64,000 bases of DNA from Corynebacterium uropygiale (GTDB lineage: Bacteria; Actinomycetota; Actinomycetes; Mycobacteriales; Mycobacteriaceae). The notes below the pieces were generated by a model. It was not told the origin of the DNA and searched no databases. It saw only the letters and a program-made list of their open reading frames with translations. Location: assembly GCF_021568315.1 (NCBI RefSeq), contig NZ_JAKGSI010000004.1, forward strand, positions 1-64,000, in the 5' to 3' direction. The translations under genes and the position numbers were made by a program. Position 1 is the first letter of the stretch. Every line of letters starts with the position of its first letter. Positions 1 through 7,927 of the stretch are shown one piece after another.

Positions 1-42
1 CCGCCAGCGTTCGTCCTGAGCCAGGATCAAACTCTCCTAAAA
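1..42 (-). rRNA. rrs: 16S ribosomal RNA, 5' end (partial)
   Basis: The reverse complement of the first bases reads as the universal 16S start (GAGTTTGATCCTGGCTCAG, then GACGAACGCTGGCGG). The gene runs off the left edge, so only about 42 nt are present. The 5' end is placed about 8 nt before GAGTTTGATC by analogy with E. coli. It is transcribed leftward, away from murA. Confidence 0.95.
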
Positions 43-334
43 AGAATTTCAGAAAAACAACCAAAACCCCACCCACACCACCACCAGATGATGCGGCAAG
101 AGCCTGATACCTGAAACAAACAAAAAAGAACTGCTCTTGAACCAAAAAACAATCAATCAATCATGACACAAACCACAACCATCAATGCCAGCAAGAGCAC
201 CAGCAACCACCACACAACGTGGTGTTGGTTGCACCTTATGCCACGAGGTCATGATCACCCACCCCACAACGGGGCAACATGGCCACCCACATGGAGGTCA
301 TGCCAGGTCACAAGACAAGGCAAAAAAGTACATT

Positions 335-359
335 GGCTCACTATTGAGTTCTCACACAA
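335..359 (-). promoter_or_regulatory. boxA-like antitermination element of the rrn leader
   Basis: On the minus strand the sequence TTGTGTGAGAACTCAATAGT occurs, closely matching the GTTTGAGAACTCAATAG element found in actinobacterial rRNA leaders. Such boxA sites load the Nus antitermination complex. It lies about 300 nt upstream of the 16S 5' end, as expected. Confidence 0.7.
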
Positions 360-471
360 CACCACCACACACCCCCATACACACACCACCCCACCACCTG
401 CCCACCAGAGCAAGAAGAAAACTTGGGATAATGCCGCGTGTCATGGTTCCCGTGTGCGGCAACAAACGACT

Positions 472-500
472 ACCTTACACCCACCACCAGATGGACACAA
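472..500 (-). promoter_or_regulatory. candidate rrn promoter
   Basis: On the minus strand, TTGTGT (500-495) is followed after 17 nt by TAAGGT (477-472), a plausible -35/-10 pair upstream of the boxA-like site. rrn operons often have several promoters. This is the clearest pair seen, assigned by eye only. Confidence 0.4.
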
Positions 501-623
501 ATCATCGCCTGGCCAGCATCTTTTGTCCCAGAGTGTTGCCACCCTGTCGCGCTGACTCCGGTAAATGTACACACCCCACCCAGGATCACACAAACCCCCA
601 GCACAACAAGGGTTTTTAGCGCG

Positions 624-1886
624 CTAGGACTCGTGGGTGATGCGCTCGATCTCTGCGCCGAGGCTGCGGAGATCCTCCACAAAGTGCGGATAGCCCCTGT
701 CGATGTGGTAGACATCGTGGACTTCGGTTTGGCCGTCGGCCACCAGCGCGGCGAGGACGAGGCCCGCGCCCGCGCGAATGTCGGAGCTCCAGACGGGCGT
801 CGAGGAGAGTTGGTCGATCCCGCGGATCACGACGTGGTGGCCGTCGACGCTGGCATCGGCTCCAAGGCGCTGCATCTCGTCGACGAAGCGGAAGCGGGAT
901 TCGAAGACGTTTTCTGTGATGACGGAGGTGCCCTCGGCGATGGAGGCGATGCCGATGGCCATGGGCTGAAGGTCCGTCGGGAAGCCCGGGAAGGGCAGGG
1001 TTTGGTAGTCGACGGCAGAGGGGCGTCGATCCATGCGGACTCGGAAGCCGTGCTGGTAGGCCTCGACCTCGGCGCCAGCCACCTTGAGCTTTTCCAGCGC
1101 GAGGTGGAGGTGGCGCGGGGCGATGCCCCCGACGGTGACGTCGCCGCGCGTCATGGCCGCCGCATAGGCCCAGGTGCCGGCGACAATGCGATCGCCGATG
1201 ACCTCGTGCTCCGTGGGGTGGAGGCGCTCAACGCCCGTGATGGTGATGGTGCTGGTGCCGGCCCCCTCGATCTGCGCCCCCATGGAAACGAGCATGTCGC
1301 AGAGGTCGATGACCTCGGGCTCACGCGCGGCATTGTCAAGGACCGTCTGTCCCTCCGCGAGCACGGCGGCGGTGAGGATATTCTCCGTGGCGCCCACCGA
1401 GGGGAAGTCCAGCGTGATGTGCGCGCCGCGGAGGTTGGCGGCTTCGGCGACGACGGCGCCGTGGCGGATCATCGTCGTGGCGCCCATCTTCTCCAGTCCG
1501 GTTTGGTGCATGTCCAGGGGTCGGGAGCCGATGGCGTCGCCGCCCGGGAGGGCGACGACGGCCCGCCCGCACCGGGCAGTGAGTGGACCGAGGACGCAGA
1601 CGGAGGCTCGGAATTGGCGGACGGCGTCGAAATCGGCGTCACTCCGGGGCTCTGCCGGCGTGGTGATGCGGACGACCTCGCCGTCGATGTCCACCTGGCA
1701 GCCGAGCCCTTCCAGGACTTTGCGCATGAGGGGGACGTCGAGAATTTCGGGGCAGTTCCGGAGGGTCGTCGTCCCCTCGGCGAGGAGGGCGGCGGCCATG
1801 AGTTTCAAGACGCTGTTCTTCGCGCCGCTCACTTTTACGGCGCCCTGCAGACGGGCGCCACCGGTCACAAGAAAACTGTCCTTCAC
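624..1886 (-). CDS. murA: UDP-N-acetylglucosamine 1-carboxyvinyltransferase MurA
   Basis: This cytoplasmic enzyme transfers enolpyruvate from phosphoenolpyruvate to UDP-GlcNAc, the first committed step of peptidoglycan synthesis. The 420 residues match the family length. The N-terminal [16 protein letters not shown] segment and the loop [13 protein letters not shown] are typical. The residue aligning with the catalytic Cys115 of E. coli MurA is Asp117 here, as in Mycobacterium tuberculosis, which makes the enzyme insensitive to fosfomycin. The GTG start is supported by a minus-strand -10 box TACGCT ending 7 nt before it, suggesting a leaderless mRNA. It follows ramA on the same strand after 54 nt. 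Confidence 0.95.
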   Translation of the reverse strand: MKDSFLVTGGARLQGAVKVSGAKNSVLKLMAAALLAEGTTTLRNCPEILDVPLMRKVLEGLGCQVDIDGEVVRITTPAEPRSDADFDAVRQFRASVCVLGPLTARCGRAVVALPGGDAIGSRPLDMHQTGLEKMGATTMIRHGAVVAEAANLRGAHITLDFPSVGATENILTAAVLAEGQTVLDNAAREPEVIDLCDMLVSMGAQIEGAGTSTITITGVERLHPTEHEVIGDRIVAGTWAYAAAMTRGDVTVGGIAPRHLHLALEKLKVAGAEVEAYQHGFRVRMDRRPSAVDYQTLPFPGFPTDLQPMAIGIASIAEGTSVITENVFESRFRFVDEMQRLGADASVDGHHVVIRGIDQLSSTPVWSSDIRAGAGLVLAALVADGQTEVHDVYHIDRGYPHFVEDLRSLGAEIERITHES

Positions 1887-1893
1887 GCTCCTT

Positions 1894-1899
1894 AGCGTA
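1894..1899 (-). promoter_or_regulatory. -10 box of a leaderless murA transcript
   Basis: Minus-strand TACGCT ends 7 nt before the murA GTG codon, so transcription would begin at or next to the start codon. An AGGAG sits only one base before the GTG and is too close to act as a ribosome binding site. Confidence 0.5.
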
Positions 1900-1940
1900 G
1901 CGGGATGGGGGCGCGGCGGCAGAACCGCGTGCAGAGGGGC

Positions 1941-2783
1941 TTAGGGCAGCGCGCCGATGCGGCGGGCGGCGTTGACGGCCTCGTAGCGGGTGTGCGCGCC
2001 GAGCTTACGCATGACGGAGCGGAGATAGCTCTTCACGGTTTCCGCGCCGATGCCCATTTCCTCGGCGGCCTCGACGTTCGTGTGGCCGAGGGCGACGCAG
2101 GAGAGGACGTCGAGCTCACGGGCGGAGAGCTTGGCGGATTGCTTGATCCGCACGGGGGTGACGAGCTGGTCGCAGAGCACCTCGAGTTCCTTGCGGAGGC
2201 TTTCCTCCTCGAGGCGATTGGCCAACATGCGGAGCTTGGTGTGCGTGGAGCGGACCTGCTCCCACTCGGCGCCATTCATGACACGGCCGGTCTTCACCGC
2301 GCCCATCTTTCCGCCCTCGACGCGGCGGAGGGCGGCGTTGACGGCGAGGTCTTGCTCGAGCATGCGGCTGGTCATGGTGACTTCTTCGATGACCTTGTCA
2401 CCCAGGCGGACCGGGGAGTGCACGCCGACGTAGAGAACACCTCGGATCTCGCGGTGGACGATCACCGGCACCGCGGCGATGGAGTGCAGGCCCTCGTCCT
2501 GGATGTAGCGGTCATTCTCGTGGGAGATGATGTTGGCTCGGGTGTAATCGGCTACCCCCACGGGGCGGCGGGTCTTCACGACGCGGCCGCCGACGCCCAC
2601 CCCCTCGTCGACCATGAGGTTCTGGAGGGCCGGGGTCCGGAGCCCCACCCACTGGGTGATCTGCAGGCGGTTATCGGGCAGCAACGTGGCGTACATCGTT
2701 ACCGGGATACCCGTCTTCGTCTTGAGGGCGGTCAGGGCCGCCCGGATGGCCTCGTCGTCGTCTTTGATGCGCTGGATATCCAC
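1941..2783 (-). CDS. ramA: LuxR-family transcriptional regulator RamA
   Basis: The protein of 280 residues matches C. glutamicum RamA, the regulator of acetate, sugar and propionate metabolism genes. It has an N-terminal GAF-like domain (about residues 20-150, with GLRTPALQNL and GVGGRVV) and a C-terminal LuxR helix-turn-helix beginning at LSARELDVLSCVALGHTN. The start is the GTG at 2783, not the longer upstream reading frame: it gives an N terminus like that of known RamA (residues DIQRIKDDDEAI) and is preceded by AGGAGG with a 7-nt spacer. It is divergent from cysK. Cat (26898-28400) is a plausible target. Confidence 0.93.
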   Translation of the reverse strand: MDIQRIKDDDEAIRAALTALKTKTGIPVTMYATLLPDNRLQITQWVGLRTPALQNLMVDEGVGVGGRVVKTRRPVGVADYTRANIISHENDRYIQDEGLHSIAAVPVIVHREIRGVLYVGVHSPVRLGDKVIEEVTMTSRMLEQDLAVNAALRRVEGGKMGAVKTGRVMNGAEWEQVRSTHTKLRMLANRLEEESLRKELEVLCDQLVTPVRIKQSAKLSARELDVLSCVALGHTNVEAAEEMGIGAETVKSYLRSVMRKLGAHTRYEAVNAARRIGALP

Positions 2784-3091
2784 CGCCACACCTCCTGACC
2801 CATCACGATGGGGGAGCCCATCGCTGGGGGAATTCGGACATCGTCTCCGTCGATTCGGAAGTATATCCCGACAATGGGGGTAAATAAAATCCCCCCACCT
2901 CCACCTATCTGGCGATTTCGGACACGAAAACCACATGCCCGAGCCCCTCCACACCCCCGATTCCTGAGAATTTCCCTATATTTCCCCAGGTGGGGCGCTC
3001 AGGCTCGCGGAGTAGACCGCACGGCCCTCGTGCCGATTGGCCGGGTGAGCTGGGATGCAGTGTGGCATTTTTCATACGATCTGCGTCGATG

Positions 3092-3130
3092 TAGACAAGT
3101 CTGTATGTCGACAGAGAACTGACATGTCTA
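3092..3130 (+). promoter_or_regulatory. candidate sulfur-regulator operators upstream of cysK
   Basis: Three short palindromes lie in 39 bp: AGACAAGTCT (3093-3102, one mismatch pair), TGTCGACA (3107-3114 area) and GACATGTC (3121-3128, perfect). TAGAC at 3092 and GTCTA at 3126 are the half-sites used by McbR in C. glutamicum, but their spacing differs from the usual 6 nt. The last palindrome overlaps the cysK -35 box, consistent with repression. Assignment to McbR or CysR is inference. Confidence 0.4.
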
Positions 3131-3147
3131 CAAAACCGGTGTATGGT
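3119..3147 (+). promoter_or_regulatory. cysK promoter
   Basis: CTGACA (3119-3124) is followed after exactly 17 nt by TATGGT (3142-3147), giving a transcript start near 3154 and a leader of about 40 nt before the cysK ATG. Confidence 0.55.
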
Positions 3148-3193
3148 GACCGGGAGAATCACTACGACAGAGAAAAGACAAGGAGTCAGTGCC

Positions 3194-4129
3194 ATGGCAC
3201 GCGTCTATGACAGCATCACGGAGACGATCGGTAACACTCCCCTCGTGAAGCTGCAGCGCCTCACCGAGGGCCTTCCCGCCGATGTGCTCGTGAAGGTCGA
3301 GTCCTTTAACCCCGCGAACTCGGTGAAGGACCGCATTGGTCTCGCCATCATTGAGGCCGCGGAGAAGTCCGGCCAGCTGAAGCCCGGCGGGACGATCGTC
3401 GAGGCCACCTCCGGGAACACGGGTATCGCCCTCGCGATGGTGGGCGCCGCCCGCGGTTACACGGTCATCCTCACGATGCCGGAGACCATGTCCACCGAGC
3501 GCCGCGTTATGCTCCGCGCGTACGGCGCGAAGATTATCCTCACCCCCGGCAGCGCCGGCATGCAGGGCGCGGTGGATAAGGCGAATGAGATCGTCGAGCA
3601 GGAGGAGAACGCGATTCTCGCCTCCCAGTTCGCCAACCCCGCCAACCCGGCCATCCACCGCGAGACCACCGCGGAGGAAATCTGGCGGGACACCGACGGC
3701 GACGTCGACATCTTCGTTGCCGGCGTGGGCACGGGCGGCACCGTGACGGGCGTCGGGCAGGTGCTCAAGGAGCGGAAGCCGGATGCCAAGGTCTACGCCG
3801 TCGAGCCCGCCGACTCCCCGCTGCTCACCACCGGAAAGGCCGGCCCGCACAAGATTCAGGGCCTCGGCGCGAACTTCATTCCTGAGGTGCTTGACCGTCG
3901 CATTCTCGACGACGTCTTCACCGTGTCCCACGAGGACGCCATCACTACCGCCCGCGCGCTGGGCGAGAAGGAGGCCATCCTCGGCGGCATCTCCTCCGGC
4001 GCGAACGTGTACGCGGCCCTGGAGCTCGCGAAGCGGGAGGAGAACGCGGGCAAAACCATCGTGACGGTGATCGCGGACTTCGGCGAGCGCTACGTCTCCA
4101 CCATCCTCTATGAGGACCTCCGCGACTAG
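3194..4129 (+). CDS. cysK: cysteine synthase A (O-acetylserine sulfhydrylase)
   Basis: This PLP enzyme makes L-cysteine from O-acetylserine and sulfide. The 311 residues match the family. The N-terminal IGNTPLVKL, the PLP lysine in NPANSVKDR (Lys45), the TSGNTGIAL substrate loop and the [10 protein letters not shown] phosphate-binding loop are all present. The ATG at 3194 has AGGAG 8 nt upstream and gives the normal N terminus. A hairpin terminator separates it from cysE, which makes its substrate, so the two genes are adjacent but probably have separate promoters. Confidence 0.96.
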   Translation: MARVYDSITETIGNTPLVKLQRLTEGLPADVLVKVESFNPANSVKDRIGLAIIEAAEKSGQLKPGGTIVEATSGNTGIALAMVGAARGYTVILTMPETMSTERRVMLRAYGAKIILTPGSAGMQGAVDKANEIVEQEENAILASQFANPANPAIHRETTAEEIWRDTDGDVDIFVAGVGTGGTVTGVGQVLKERKPDAKVYAVEPADSPLLTTGKAGPHKIQGLGANFIPEVLDRRILDDVFTVSHEDAITTARALGEKEAILGGISSGANVYAALELAKREENAGKTIVTVIADFGERYVSTILYEDLRD

Positions 4130-4183
4130 CGCTGCGTAGCGCCGCGGCAGGTGGCGCACCGCGGCACGCCGCTGAATTCATCG

Positions 4184-4210
4184 AAAGGGCCTGGATAGCC
4201 AGGCCCTTTT
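4184..4210 (+). terminator. rho-independent terminator of cysK
   Basis: AAAGGGCCTGG and CCAGGCCCTTT form an 11-bp perfect stem with the 4-nt loop ATAG, followed by T residues. It lies between cysK and the cysE promoter. Confidence 0.85.
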
Positions 4211-4221
4211 GTCTGTGCTGT

Positions 4222-4227
4222 TAGGAT
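4222..4227 (+). promoter_or_regulatory. -10 box of a leaderless cysE transcript
   Basis: TAGGAT ends 7 nt before the cysE ATG at 4235 and no ribosome binding site is visible, so cysE is probably translated from a leaderless mRNA. Confidence 0.5.
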
Positions 4228-4234
4228 CACATCC

Positions 4235-4807
4235 ATGCTTTGGACCTTGTGGACACGAATTCGAGAAGATCTCGAGAACGCCCGGGAGCACGACCCCGCC
4301 GCGCGGGGCACCTTGGAAAACGCCATCGTCTACTCGGGGCTCCACGCCATTTGGTGCCACCGCGTCTGCCACTGGCTCTGGCAGAAAGGGCACCGCGGTC
4401 CAGCGCGCATCCTCGCACAGATGAACCGCTTCTTCACGGGGATTGAAATCCACCCGGCGGCCACCATCGGCCGGCGCTTCTTCATCGATCACGGCATGGG
4501 CATCGTCATTGGCGAGACCGCGGAGATCGGCGACGGCGTCATGCTCTATCACGGGGTCACGCTGGGCGGCCAGGTCCTCACGCAGACAAAGCGCCACCCC
4601 ACCATCGAGGACAACGTGACCATCGGGGCCGGGGCCAAGGTGCTCGGGCCGATCGTCGTGGGCGAGGGATCGGCCGTGGGCGCCAATGCCGTCGTGACGA
4701 AGGACGTCCCCCCGAACAGCATCGCGATTGGGATCCCCGCGACGACGCGCCCGCGCCGCAGCGAGGAATGCATCAAGCTCGTCGACCCCGATTACTACGA
4801 GATCTAG
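4235..4807 (+). CDS. cysE: serine O-acetyltransferase
   Basis: This enzyme acetylates L-serine with acetyl-CoA to give O-acetylserine, the substrate of the neighbouring CysK. The 190 residues fit the short bacterial form. An alpha-helical N terminus is followed by a left-handed beta-helix of hexapeptide repeats, with [20 protein letters not shown] (about residues 71-90) holding the catalytic His. Its stop codon overlaps the convergent GNAT gene by 4 nt. Confidence 0.96.
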   Translation: MLWTLWTRIREDLENAREHDPAARGTLENAIVYSGLHAIWCHRVCHWLWQKGHRGPARILAQMNRFFTGIEIHPAATIGRRFFIDHGMGIVIGETAEIGDGVMLYHGVTLGGQVLTQTKRHPTIEDNVTIGAGAKVLGPIVVGEGSAVGANAVVTKDVPPNSIAIGIPATTRPRRSEECIKLVDPDYYEI

Positions 4808-5112
4808 GCGCGCTCGAGGAGCTCGCGGAAGCGGGCAAACTTCTCTTTCGTCAGCGCATGGGCCACCGCCGAGCACGAGGGGATGAGGCGGAGCCCCTGG
4901 GCGGCCGTGTCCTCGAGCACCGCCTCGATGAGCGGGGTGGACAGTCCCTGGCCCTGGAACTCGGGGAGGATCTCCGTGTGGTAGACATCGCGGCGGGTGC
5001 CGTCGCTCCTGTACTCGGCGACGCCTGCCTCGGCGCCGTCGACAAGGAGGACGAAGCGCGCCTTCTCCGGCTCGTGGAGAACGGTGGCTGAGGATTCGGG
5101 GGATGGGGACAC
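4804..5112 (-). CDS. small GNAT-family N-acetyltransferase
   Basis: The 102-residue protein is of the short GCN5-related type (YjdJ-like, Acetyltransf_CG). The acetyl-CoA binding segment is [20 protein letters not shown] at about residues 47-66, followed by [17 protein letters not shown] with a Cys seen in this subfamily. The substrate is unknown. The GTG start at 5112 has GGAG about 9 nt upstream. It is convergent with cysE, overlapping by 4 nt. Confidence 0.85.
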   Translation of the reverse strand: MSPSPESSATVLHEPEKARFVLLVDGAEAGVAEYRSDGTRRDVYHTEILPEFQGQGLSTPLIEAVLEDTAAQGLRLIPSCSAVAHALTKEKFARFRELLERA

Positions 5113-5207
5113 GGGGGCGCTCCTTTCATCGAGTGCTGGGGCACGTGTCCCACCAGTATGCCGGAGAACGCCGCGGCGCCGCTGGGTGCGGGCGCCGGCA
5201 GATACAG

Positions 5208-5234
5208 AAAAACCCCGTGGCTCTCACCACGGGG
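5208..5234 (-). terminator. terminator of tRNA-Phe
   Basis: On the minus strand CCCCGTGG and CCACGGGG form an 8-bp stem with a 6-nt loop followed by five T residues, immediately downstream of tRNA-Phe. Confidence 0.85.
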
Positions 5235-5240
5235 ACACTG

Positions 5241-5313
5241 TGGCCAGACGCGGGATCGAACCGCGGACCTTCCACTTTTCAGGCGGACGCTCTACCAACT
5301 GAGCTATCTGGCC
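5241..5313 (-). tRNA. tRNA-Phe (GAA)
   Basis: The minus strand folds as a cloverleaf: acceptor GGCCAGA/TCTGGCC, D arm GCTC..GAGC, anticodon stem TCCGC/GTGGA around the loop CTGAAAA with anticodon GAA, and T arm CGCGG TTCGATC CCGCG. It is 73 nt long with discriminator A. Confidence 0.95.
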
Positions 5314-5340
5314 GAGAAAACTCGCTGGGAGTATTCTCCG

Positions 5341-5414
5341 CGACCCTGACGGGACTTGAACCCGCGACCTCCGCCGTGACAGGGCGGCGCGCTAACCAAC
5401 TGCGCCACAGGGCC
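5341..5414 (-). tRNA. tRNA-Asp (GTC), copy 1
   Basis: The minus strand gives acceptor GGCCCTG/CAGGGTC, D arm GCGC..GCGC, anticodon stem CCGCC/GGCGG around CTGTCAC with anticodon GTC, and a standard T arm. It is 74 nt and identical to the copy at 5622-5695. Confidence 0.95.
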
Positions 5415-5577
5415 AGAAGCACCACACCGTGGTGCCCGTTGCACGAGAGGTTACTTTACCCAGAAGCCCCAACATTCTACAAACGAGCACGTCACACCGC
5501 ATTTTTGAGGACATCGGCGGGGTAAAGAGACGCAGCGGAGGGCTGAGTATACGCCTCCGCAGCGCCCCAGGACAGAG

Positions 5578-5609
5578 AAAAAACGCCGGGGATCGTGTGA
5601 TCCTCGACG
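5578..5609 (-). terminator. terminator between the two tRNA-Asp genes
   Basis: On the minus strand CGTCGAGGATC pairs with GATCCCCGGCG (one A/C mismatch and one G-T pair) around a 4-nt loop, followed by six T residues. It ends transcription of the distal Glu-Asp pair, so tRNA-Asp copy 1 needs its own promoter, probably in 5415-5577. Confidence 0.7.
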
Positions 5610-5621
5610 CTCATCCACTGG

Positions 5622-5695
5622 CGACCCTGACGGGACTTGAACCCGCGACCTCCGCCGTGACAGGGCGGCGCGCTAACCAACTGCGCCACAGGGCC
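5622..5695 (-). tRNA. tRNA-Asp (GTC), copy 2
   Basis: This is identical over 74 nt to the tRNA-Asp at 5341-5414, with anticodon GTC. It follows tRNA-Glu by a few bases and is likely co-transcribed with it. Confidence 0.95.
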
Positions 5696-5696
5696 G

Positions 5697-5772
5697 TGGT
5701 ACCCCCAACGGGATTCGAACCCGTGCCGCCGCCGTGAAAGGGCGGTGTCCTAGGCCGCTAGACGATGGGGGC
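5697..5772 (-). tRNA. tRNA-Glu (TTC)
   Basis: The minus strand gives acceptor GCCCCCA/TGGGGGT (closing G-T pair), anticodon stem CCGCC/GGCGG around CTTTCAC with anticodon TTC, and T arm CACGGG TTCGAAT CCCGT. Discriminator A is followed by an encoded CCA, which is included here. Confidence 0.93.
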
Positions 5773-5834
5773 CCGCCACGCGAAAGACTGCGCCCGCTAC
5801 TCGGGGCACTGGTCACGCGGCGTGACTGTGTGAG

Positions 5835-5862
5835 AATATACCGTGATCGCAGGTCAATGCAA
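5835..5862 (-). promoter_or_regulatory. promoter of the tRNA-Glu/tRNA-Asp pair
   Basis: On the minus strand TTGCAT (5862-5857) lies 16 nt before TATATT (5840-5835), upstream of tRNA-Glu. Confidence 0.55.
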
Positions 5863-5910
5863 AACCACTGGCCAGGGCACGGATTACGGGGAGCCCCAGG
5901 GAGGGGGCGG

Positions 5911-5916
5911 TATCCT
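5911..5916 (+). promoter_or_regulatory. -10 box of a leaderless csoR transcript
   Basis: TATCCT ends 7 nt before the ATG at 5924. This decides the start over an in-frame ATG 81 nt upstream. Confidence 0.5.
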
Positions 5917-5923
5917 CGGCCCC

Positions 5924-6247
5924 ATGAGCTCACCGACCCCCTGTTGTTCCTCTGGCGATCATGCCGAGTACGGCTACCTCGCCGATAAGTCCCGCTACGT
6001 GACGCGGATGCGCCGCATCGAAGGCCAGGTCCGGGGCATCCAGAAGATGGTGGAGGATGAGAAGTACTGCATCGACATCCTCACGCAAATCGCGGCGGTG
6101 CAGTCCGCGCTGGAGAATGTGGGGCTCAGCATCCTCGAGGATCACCTCTCCCACTGCGTGGCGGATGCGGCCGCGCACGGGGGAACCCTCGCGGACGATA
6201 AACTCGCGGAGGCCATGAACGCTATTCGACGGATGGTGAAGTCCTAG
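5924..6247 (+). CDS. csoR: CsoR/RcnR-family metal-sensing repressor, copper type
   Basis: This small all-helical DNA-binding protein of 107 residues releases DNA when metal binds. The Cys-His-Cys set of copper(I)-sensing CsoR is present as Cys49, His74 and Cys78 (in YCIDIL and HLSHCV), and the family core RRIEGQVRGIQKMV is at residues 30-43. Two extra Cys at positions 7-8 near the N terminus could also bind metal. The start is set by the -10 box just upstream. No copper exporter or chaperone gene is adjacent, so its targets are likely elsewhere. The next gene begins 3 nt after its stop. Confidence 0.9.
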   Translation: MSSPTPCCSSGDHAEYGYLADKSRYVTRMRRIEGQVRGIQKMVEDEKYCIDILTQIAAVQSALENVGLSILEDHLSHCVADAAAHGGTLADDKLAEAMNAIRRMVKS

Positions 6248-6250
6248 ATC

Positions 6251-7927
6251 ATGCTGTCTTCCAGGCTGAAGTCCCTCGATAACGCGAGCTACGGGGCGTA
6301 TAAGAGCCTCCGTGGCTGCCACGATCTCGGGCCGGATATGCGCCTTCACATCGACCGCGTCCAGTCCGACCCCTTCGCCCCGCCCTCCCTCGCCCGCGTG
6401 ACGGTCCCCGCGTCCTGGGCCTCCCCCACGGGTCTCGACGCCCCGCTCAGCCCGGCGGAACTGCGCAGCCCCGCCGCGGCCGACACCATACTGCGCCGCC
6501 TGCTCGACGCCCTCCCCACGCACGGTTCCAAGGAGCGCGGCAGCATCAGCATCGACCGGCCCGGGCAGGAGGTTCTTCGACGCTCCGCCGTTCAGGTGGA
6601 TCCCGGCGGGCTCATTACTCTCTGCCTGGAGATCGCACTCCCCGCCCACGGTCGGCGCATTCGTGGGAGGGCGGCCGCGGAGCTGATCTGCGCCCAGCTT
6701 CCGGCCGCCGTCGAGAAGGCCGTGCGCTTCGATGAGGAGGCCACCGCGCGCTGCCGCGCAGCCTGCGCCCTGTACCGGGAGCAGGAGGCTATCTCTTCCT
6801 ACCTCGAGGAGAAGCGGCTGGTGGCCTTCGTCGGGGATGGCGCGATCCTCGCGCGGGAGGCGGGAAACTCGGACCATCCTGCCACGCGCGCGATCCCCTT
6901 CCGTAGCCCCGACAGCCTCGCGCACACCATCGAGCTCCCGACGGGGCGCACCATCCGCGGCATGGGAATCCCGGAGGGGATCACGCTCATCGTGGGCGGG
7001 GGCTATCACGGCAAATCCACGCTGCTCGACGCGGTCTCGCGCGGCATTTACCACCACATCGCCGGGGATGGCCGCGAGTTCGTCATGACGCGGCCCGACT
7101 CCTGCTCCCTTCGCGCGGAGGACGGACGGAGCGTCAGTGGCGTCGACATCAGCCCCTTCATCGGAAACATCCCCTCGGGGGCGGATACGTCCTTCTTCTC
7201 CACGAGCAACGCCTCCGGCTCCACCTCGCAGGCGGCCTCCCTGCGCGAGGCGCTCGAGGCGGGCAGCCGCGCTCTCCTCATCGACGAGGACACCTCCGCC
7301 ACCAACTTCATGCTGCGCGATGCCCGCATGGGACGGCTCGTGCCCCAGGAGAAGGAACCCATCACCCCGCTCCTCCACCGAGTGCGCGCGCTCTACCGTG
7401 ACCTCGGGGTGTCCACCGTCCTGGTGGCCGGCGGCTCGGGGGCGTTCCTTGACGTGGCGGACACCGTCATCTGCATGGAGTCCTACGAGCCCCACGACGT
7501 CAGCGCCCGGGCGCGCGAGCTCTCCGAGCCCATCGGGGAGCAGCCGAGGGTCAGCGCCCCGGCGCCCCGCTGCGGGAGGATCGCCCGCTCGCGTGGGCGG
7601 GGGAAGCCGCGTCCGCCCCGCGCCCAGGGGCTCCACGCCGTGCGCGACGGGCAGGACACCGTCGACCTCAGCACGCTCACGCAGCTGAGCGACGCCTCGC
7701 AGACCGCGAGCATCGCTGCCATTCTCCACCGGATCGAGGAGGCCGGCGACGAGCAGCGCCCCCTCATCGAGCAGGTCCGCGCCCTCCTCGACGACGCACA
7801 CCCGGCGCGCTACAGCACCCATCGCGGGCACCCGGGCCGGCTGGCCGAGGTGCGGGCGCTCGAGGTCATGGCGGCGATCAACCGGCACCGGGGCCTGCGC
7901 TGCCGCCGCCCGGAGGAGCAGCGATGA
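6251..7927 (+). CDS. predicted ATPase of the ABC class (ABC_ATPase, COG3044)
   Basis: The 558-residue cytoplasmic protein belongs to the poorly characterised ABC-ATPase family. A Walker A-like motif VGGGYHGKSTLLDAV occurs near residue 250, with a signature-like region around TSQAASLREALEAGSRALLIDEDTSA (written in part: RALLIDEDTSA holds the Walker B acidic residues) and NFMLRDARM after it. There are no membrane segments. The basic stretch near residue 445 (RSRGRGKPRPPR) is low complexity. It overlaps the next gene by 4 nt (ATGA), so it is coupled to the alkyltransferase, which suggests but does not prove a role in nucleic-acid metabolism. Confidence 0.85.
   Translation: MLSSRLKSLDNASYGAYKSLRGCHDLGPDMRLHIDRVQSDPFAPPSLARVTVPASWASPTGLDAPLSPAELRSPAAADTILRRLLDALPTHGSKERGSISIDRPGQEVLRRSAVQVDPGGLITLCLEIALPAHGRRIRGRAAAELICAQLPAAVEKAVRFDEEATARCRAACALYREQEAISSYLEEKRLVAFVGDGAILAREAGNSDHPATRAIPFRSPDSLAHTIELPTGRTIRGMGIPEGITLIVGGGYHGKSTLLDAVSRGIYHHIAGDGREFVMTRPDSCSLRAEDGRSVSGVDISPFIGNIPSGADTSFFSTSNASGSTSQAASLREALEAGSRALLIDEDTSATNFMLRDARMGRLVPQEKEPITPLLHRVRALYRDLGVSTVLVAGGSGAFLDVADTVICMESYEPHDVSARARELSEPIGEQPRVSAPAPRCGRIARSRGRGKPRPPRAQGLHAVRDGQDTVDLSTLTQLSDASQTASIAAILHRIEEAGDEQRPLIEQVRALLDDAHPARYSTHRGHPGRLAEVRALEVMAAINRHRGLRCRRPEEQR

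Larger units (their letters stand above)
43..623 (-). promoter_or_regulatory. rrn operon leader and promoter region
   Basis: This stretch of about 580 bp between murA and the 16S gene carries no convincing protein gene. Long ORFs crossing it are shadows. It is poorer in G+C than its surroundings, rich in CA/CCA repeats on the plus strand, and should form the untranslated rRNA leader that is transcribed leftward and processed away. A boxA-like element and a sigma-70-like promoter inside it are listed separately. Confidence 0.7.
2784..3193. promoter_or_regulatory. divergent ramA/cysK control region
   Basis: This 410-bp intergenic region contains no credible gene. Its right half holds the cysK promoter and a cluster of short palindromes (listed separately). 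The ramA side has AT-rich patches around 2860-2900, but no clear ramA promoter could be assigned by eye. Confidence 0.6.

Noticed and set aside
438..1895. Long plus-strand ORF of 485 codons opposite murA
   Set aside because: It is a codon-bias shadow of murA; the minus-strand protein has all MurA motifs. Similar long antisense frames oppose most genes here and were left out.
2784..2954. N-terminal extension of ramA
   Set aside because: The GTG at 2783 has a strong ribosome binding site and gives the known RamA N terminus; the extension has no family similarity.
5341..5695. Two identical 74-bp blocks as a possible mobile repeat
   Set aside because: They are duplicate tRNA-Asp genes; no attachment site, integrase or insertion sequence lies nearby.
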